This document shows, in pieces, positions 42,814 through 46,375 of a stretch of 46,375 nt of DNA. Each line of letters begins with the position of its first letter. The stretch's first letter is position 1. This stretch comes from CAYFLR01 sp964343805 (GTDB taxonomy: Bacteria; Bdellovibrionota_B; Oligoflexia; CAYFLR01), in NCBI GenBank assembly GCA_964343805.1, contig CAYFLR010000048.1, positions 1 through 46,375 on the forward strand, given 5' to 3'. The position numbers and the translations under genes were made by a program. The notes beneath the pieces were generated by a model, which ran no database searches, was not told the origin of the DNA, and worked only from the letters and a program-made list of their open reading frames with translations.

Positions 42814-43116
42814 ACTTCACCTCGTTAATTTGGTTTTTGGTTTCTATCTGTTGAACAAATCAAGAAAGGAGAATGGGGAACTTTTTTTCATTGTGCGCAC
42901 AAAGATTTTATAAATTTGAGCCAAAAAGAGATGGTTTTCTTTTTCTGTCTTATAATGTTTATAAATATATACAAAAATGTAATAAATGATGATAATTATA
43001 GATATTATCGTACTTTGATGGTTGTTTTTCTAGGGATGGTCAAATAGATCTAATTAAGTTTATAATGTTTATAATTATAGCTAAATTAGTCTATTTTAAT
43101 TATAATTATAAATACT
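42814..43116. promoter_or_regulatory. divergent regulatory region between caspase-family operon and hipBA
   Basis: This 303-bp AT-rich gap has no gene. A perfect 12-bp palindrome, TTGTGCGCACAA, lies at 42891-42902, about 80-90 bp upstream of the lipoprotein start on the minus strand. A 15-bp direct repeat, TTATAATGTTTATAA, itself nearly palindromic (TTATAA-TGT-TTATAA), occurs at 42950-42964 and 43060-43074 and is a likely HipB operator pair. TATAAT hexamers at 43061-43066 and 43101-43106 could be -10 boxes. The second is only 11 bp from the hipB ATG, which has no Shine-Dalgarno, so a leaderless transcript is possible. Confidence 0.55.
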
Positions 43117-43443
43117 ATGAAAACAAAAAAGAACCCCATTTTACCTCAAGCCCAAACCGTTCTTTCACTGTTTGGGGAAAATATTAAGCTGGCTCGTTTG
43201 CGCAGAAGACTATCAATGCAACAAGTTGCAGAGAGAGCGGGGATAAGCCGATCAACTGTGGTTAAAATTGAAAAAGGGGATGATAGTGTCTCAATGGGAA
43301 GCTACTTTCAGGTGCTCTTAGTCCTGCGGTTAGAGAAAGATTTTTTGTTGGTGGCAAAAGATGATGTTCTCGGAAGAAAAATTCAAGATGCAGGTCTTCT
43401 TACAAAAAAAAGAGCTCCTAAACGAGCCAAAGATTTACCATGA
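43117..43443 (+). CDS. hipB: XRE-family antitoxin (HipB-like)
   Basis: The 108-aa protein has a Cro/CI-type helix-turn-helix (about 18-75): FGENIKLARLRRRLSMQQVAE, then RAGISRSTVVKIEKGDDSVS. A conserved hydrophobic helix (MGSYFQVLLVLRLEKDFLLVAKDD) is of the type seen in HipB antitoxins, which dimerise, bind their own operator and hold HipA in an inactive complex. The Lys/Arg-rich tail (TKKRAPKRAKDLP) may contact HipA or DNA. It overlaps hipA by 4 bp (ATGA), as expected for a toxin-antitoxin pair. The repeated TTATAATGTTTATAA sites upstream are probable operators; no ribosome binding site is visible. Confidence 0.88.
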   Translation: MKTKKNPILPQAQTVLSLFGENIKLARLRRRLSMQQVAERAGISRSTVVKIEKGDDSVSMGSYFQVLLVLRLEKDFLLVAKDDVLGRKIQDAGLLTKKRAPKRAKDLP

Positions 43444-44714
43444 TAAATAAAAATAATCGCAAGCATATCTATGTCTATGCAGATTGGGCCGAATTAGAAG
43501 GTCCTCTTTTGGTGGGAGAATTGTGTGTAGATAAAGTCAGAGGGCAGGAGGTATTCTCCTTTTCCTATGATAAAAAATGGATAGCAAAGGGCTATTTTCA
43601 AGAGTTGGACCCAGATCTTCAGTTTTATCCTGGGGATCAATATGTTGAAGAAGCGAAGCCTAATTTTGGTATCTTTATGGATTCGTGCCCAGATCGTTGG
43701 GGACGGTTATTGATGCAAAGACGTGAAGCTATTTTAGCCAGGCAAGAATCGAGATGTTCGGAAAGGTTGCTTGAAAGTGATTATCTGTTAAAAGTATTCG
43801 ATGAGAGTCGAATGGGAGGTCTTAGATTTAAATTAGATCCTGCTGGCGATTTTCTTGACAATCAAGCTCAATATGCTACCCCTCCGTGGTCGAGATTAAG
43901 AGATCTTGAACATGCTAGTTTAAAACTAGAAGAAGCCAATGATGAATATTCCGATGAATACTTTAAGTGGTTAACAATTCTTATTTCTCCCGGATCATCC
44001 TTGGGTGGGGCTAGACCTAAAGCTAATATTGTGGATGATCAAAACAACCTGTGGATTGCTAAATTCCCCAGCCGTTATGATGATACCAATATAGGGGGCT
44101 GGGAAATGGTGGCTTATCAAATTGCCCTAGAAGCTGGTGTTAAGATGTCAGAGTGTAAGGTTCAAAATTATAATAGTGAGAATTATACATTCCTTACAAA
44201 AAGGTTTGATCGAAATCATTCCCAGCGAATCCATTTTGCTTCAGCTATGACTTGCTTGGGTAAAGTAGACGGAAGTGATCATACCCAAGGGGTGAGTTAT
44301 TTAGATTTAGCAGAATTTATAATTCGTAGTGGAACTCATGTAGCTGAAGACTTGGAAGAACTTTGGAAAAGAATTGTACTTAATATTTGTATATCTAATG
44401 TGGATGATCATTTAAGGAATCATGGGTTTATACTAGAAAAAACAGGATGGAGATTGTCACCTGCCTATGACATAAATCCTACTTCAAATGGTGAAGGGCT
44501 AAAATTAAACATATCCCAGTATGATAATTCACAATCTCTTGATCTGGCTCTATCAGTTGTTCAGTATTTTAGAATTAATGAAGCAAAGGCTAAGTTAATT
44601 ATCGAAAAAGTAAAAAAAGCTGTTTCAAAATGGAAAATCCATGCAGAGAAATTGAGCATATCCAGGCAAAAACAAAATCTGATGTCCAGAGCTTTTAGAA
44701 TTGCAGATAGTTAA
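43440..44714 (+). CDS. hipA: HipA-like Ser/Thr kinase toxin
   Basis: The 424-aa protein is the usual length for HipA-type toxins, kinases that phosphorylate translation targets (glutamyl-tRNA synthetase in E. coli) and cause dormancy. The N-terminal lobe has VYADWAELEGPLLVGEL and FGIFMDSCPDRWGRLLM. A Ser/Gly loop with SSLGGARPKA (186-195) matches the ATP/autophosphorylation loop. The kinase core has the catalytic NVDDHLRNH (Asp322, Asn327) and the metal ligand Asp344 in LSPAYDINPT, with Lys208 (LWIAKFPS) as the likely ATP-contacting lysine. All key residues are present, so it looks active. It overlaps hipB by 4 bp and ends 3 bp before the convergent propeller gene. The target is unknown. Confidence 0.92.
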   Translation: MINKNNRKHIYVYADWAELEGPLLVGELCVDKVRGQEVFSFSYDKKWIAKGYFQELDPDLQFYPGDQYVEEAKPNFGIFMDSCPDRWGRLLMQRREAILARQESRCSERLLESDYLLKVFDESRMGGLRFKLDPAGDFLDNQAQYATPPWSRLRDLEHASLKLEEANDEYSDEYFKWLTILISPGSSLGGARPKANIVDDQNNLWIAKFPSRYDDTNIGGWEMVAYQIALEAGVKMSECKVQNYNSENYTFLTKRFDRNHSQRIHFASAMTCLGKVDGSDHTQGVSYLDLAEFIIRSGTHVAEDLEELWKRIVLNICISNVDDHLRNHGFILEKTGWRLSPAYDINPTSNGEGLKLNISQYDNSQSLDLALSVVQYFRINEAKAKLIIEKVKKAVSKWKIHAEKLSISRQKQNLMSRAFRIADS

Positions 44715-44717
44715 AGC

Positions 44718-46375
44718 CTACTTATCAAAAATATAGACAGCCCCCGGTTCATTTCCATCATCATTAGTGGCAGAGAGATCACTGCCGTTAATAATGGATT
44801 GAGTATCACTATCTTCACTATAGGCTCCCGCTACGATAGTTCCATTATCTAACCCTAGGAAGTTGAGTCCTAATTGATCCGATGATCCGGAATTGGGTGT
44901 TTTTATATAAGCCTCAAAAGACCATGCATTAGAACTTCGCTTATAAACATAGAGAGCTCCACTGGTTCCGGCATCATTATCAGTTCCAGTTAAATCAGAA
45001 CTGTGGATTATGGAATTCGTGTCGCTGTCTTCCGAATAGGCGGAAACCACAATGGTATCCCCGTCAACTTTGACCCCATCTCCGAAACCATCTCCATTAT
45101 AGCCATTGGGTGCTTTCAAGTAGCTTTGAAATGACCAAGTTGAACCATTACGGACAAAGATATAAGCTGCCCCCGATGCTCCTGCCGAGTCATCAGTGGA
45201 AGATAAATCGCTTCCATTTATAATTGAAGTGGTAGAACTATCCTCAGAGGGTGCACCAACTATCACTGTATCACCATCAATATCTAAACCCTCTCCAAAG
45301 TAATCCCCATTGGTGGGATTCGGTGGTTTTAGATAGGCTTCTTGAGTCCATGTGGTCCCAGAACGCTTAAAGACATAGACGGCTCCCACTTGATTTCCAC
45401 TATTGTTAGCTGCGGAAAGGTCACTGCCGTTAATGACTGCGGTGCTGTTTCCTTTCTCTGCCCAGGCTCCAGAAACAACTGTATCTCCATCAATGGCTAG
45501 CATACTGCCAAAATAGTCACCGGCTTCAGTATTAGATCCTTTCAAATAGGCTTCCAATGCCCAGTTGGTACCGGTTCTTTTGAAAACATAAACAGCACCT
45601 GCATTACTCCCATCATTGTTGGTAGAAGAGAGATCATTGCCATTGATGATAGCTTGAGTATCACTGTCTTCGGTATCACTGCCAACAACAATGGTGTCTC
45701 CACTAATGTCCACTGTCTTTCCAAAGTAATCGTTGTCGGAGGGATTGGGGGCTTTTAAATAAGATTGAAAACTCCAGGTGGTGCCACTTCTGACAAAGAC
45801 GTAGGCTGCTCCTACTTTGGTACCTGTATCGTTCGTCCCTGATAGATCACTATCATTAATAATAGCTGTGGTATTACTTGCTTCTCTTTCTCCGCCTACT
45901 ACAATGGTATCCCCTGAAATAGCCACTGAAGATCCAAACCAATCTCCATCCGAGAGATTGGGTGGTTTCAGGTAAGCCTGATGGGTCCATGTGCTTCCAC
46001 TTCGTACAAAGACGTAGACAGCTCCACTTTCGCTTCCTGAGTCATTGGCTGCGGTGAGATCGGCACCATTGATAACTGCCAATGTATTACTATCTTCTTT
46101 ATAGGTTCCAACTACAACTGTGTCACCTGAGATGTCTACCGAAAGTCCAAAATTGTCCCAATCTCCTGCATTGGGTGCTTTTAAGTAAGCCTCAGCGATC
46201 CACCCCGCACTTTGCTGACTGTTCATTGTATAGATCGATTTATTCCCTAGGGAATCTTTGACCAGGACATTAAAATAGTAAGTTGTTAAGGGTGTCAGAC
46301 TTGTAACAGACACCGTGTTTATATCCGCTGTCCAATCCAATACAACCGTTCTTCCAGATCCTGTAGTCTCAGCGT
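44718..46375 (-). CDS. surface-type protein with FN3 tail and seven FG-GAP-like propeller repeats, 5' end beyond the window
   Basis: The frame is open to the right window edge, so the N-terminus is missing; 552 residues are visible. The first 48 match the end of a fibronectin type III domain (VSVTSLTPLTTYYFNVLVKDSLGNKS). Seven repeats of about 71 residues follow, each of the form AYLKxPN...FG.SVxISGDTIVVG, then EDSxTxxIINGSDLS and GAVYVFxRSGxTW. Seven units of FG-GAP/integrin-alpha type are expected to close one seven-bladed beta-propeller. Asp/Asn-rich loops suggest calcium binding. The last repeat is shortened and ends GAVYIFDK. It probably acts in adhesion or surface display. It is convergent with hipA, with 3 bp between stops. 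Confidence 0.9.
   Translation of the reverse strand, partial: AETTGSGRTVVLDWTADINTVSVTSLTPLTTYYFNVLVKDSLGNKSIYTMNSQQSAGWIAEAYLKAPNAGDWDNFGLSVDISGDTVVVGTYKEDSNTLAVINGADLTAANDSGSESGAVYVFVRSGSTWTHQAYLKPPNLSDGDWFGSSVAISGDTIVVGGEREASNTTAIINDSDLSGTNDTGTKVGAAYVFVRSGTTWSFQSYLKAPNPSDNDYFGKTVDISGDTIVVGSDTEDSDTQAIINGNDLSSTNNDGSNAGAVYVFKRTGTNWALEAYLKGSNTEAGDYFGSMLAIDGDTVVSGAWAEKGNSTAVINGSDLSAANNSGNQVGAVYVFKRSGTTWTQEAYLKPPNPTNGDYFGEGLDIDGDTVIVGAPSEDSSTTSIINGSDLSSTDDSAGASGAAYIFVRNGSTWSFQSYLKAPNGYNGDGFGDGVKVDGDTIVVSAYSEDSDTNSIIHSSDLTGTDNDAGTSGALYVYKRSSNAWSFEAYIKTPNSGSSDQLGLNFLGLDNGTIVAGAYSEDSDTQSIINGSDLSATNDDGNEPGAVYIFDK

Overview
The window looks like a chromosomal contig, probably a scaffolded draft or metagenome assembly because it has three 10-N gaps, from a Gram-negative bacterium of the Bdellovibrionota/Oligoflexia type. 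The evidence is a very high density of predicted lipoproteins (ten in 46 kb, including leaders ending in YQNCGKN and TGCGTFVGNP), a protein resembling the TIGR02147/DUF4423 family, a Fibrobacter-type major-paralog domain, a large chemosensory cluster and a moderately AT-rich composition. The taxonomic call is an inference from gene content; no rRNA or tRNA was seen.

Layout. 1-7036: exported proteins of unknown role (a cut-off secreted protein, a beta-helix lipoprotein, a secreted protein with caspase-fold-like motifs, two orphan lipoproteins), with a 171-bp element bounded by perfect 33-bp inverted repeats at 265-435. 7154-10231: an M20 amidohydrolase, then a translationally coupled small-molecule kinase and inositol-phosphatase-family pair. 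10263-15588, minus strand: a ZU5-like lipoprotein, a methyltransferase, a small secreted protein and a 7TMR-DISM histidine kinase. 15589-16032: a non-coding stretch with a 62-bp tandem repeat. 16033-20186, plus strand: a His-rich EF-hand lipoprotein, an orphan Tat-exported Fe-S protein with a cytochrome b partner, and a Fib_succ_major lipoprotein. 20228-22951: a large lipoprotein with a zinc-protease motif.

23077-33541 is a chemosensory island. On the minus strand lie cheA, a soluble chemoreceptor and cheB, with overlapping ends. The receptor has an oxygen-binding di-iron-type (ODP) metallo-beta-lactamase-fold input domain followed by PAS. A membrane-attached nitroreductase-like protein follows, and on the plus strand come cheW and a second CheA with a degenerate N-terminal receiver. 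No cheR or separate cheY is present, so adaptation and motor output must be encoded elsewhere or be unconventional. The inferred theme is oxygen or redox sensing.

33641-36351 is a large lipoprotein split by an assembly gap. 36348-42813, minus strand, is an apparent six-gene operon and the best candidate for an undescribed system: lipoprotein, ECF sigma factor, single-pass membrane protein (possible anti-sigma), secreted caspase-family protein with a C-terminal outer-membrane-type barrel, lipoprotein, and a protein with two TIGR02147/DUF4423-like units. A 303-bp divergent region with a 12-bp palindrome and paired 15-bp repeats separates it from a hipBA toxin-antitoxin pair (43117-44714). The window ends in a cut-off surface-type protein with an FN3 tail and a seven-repeat beta-propeller.
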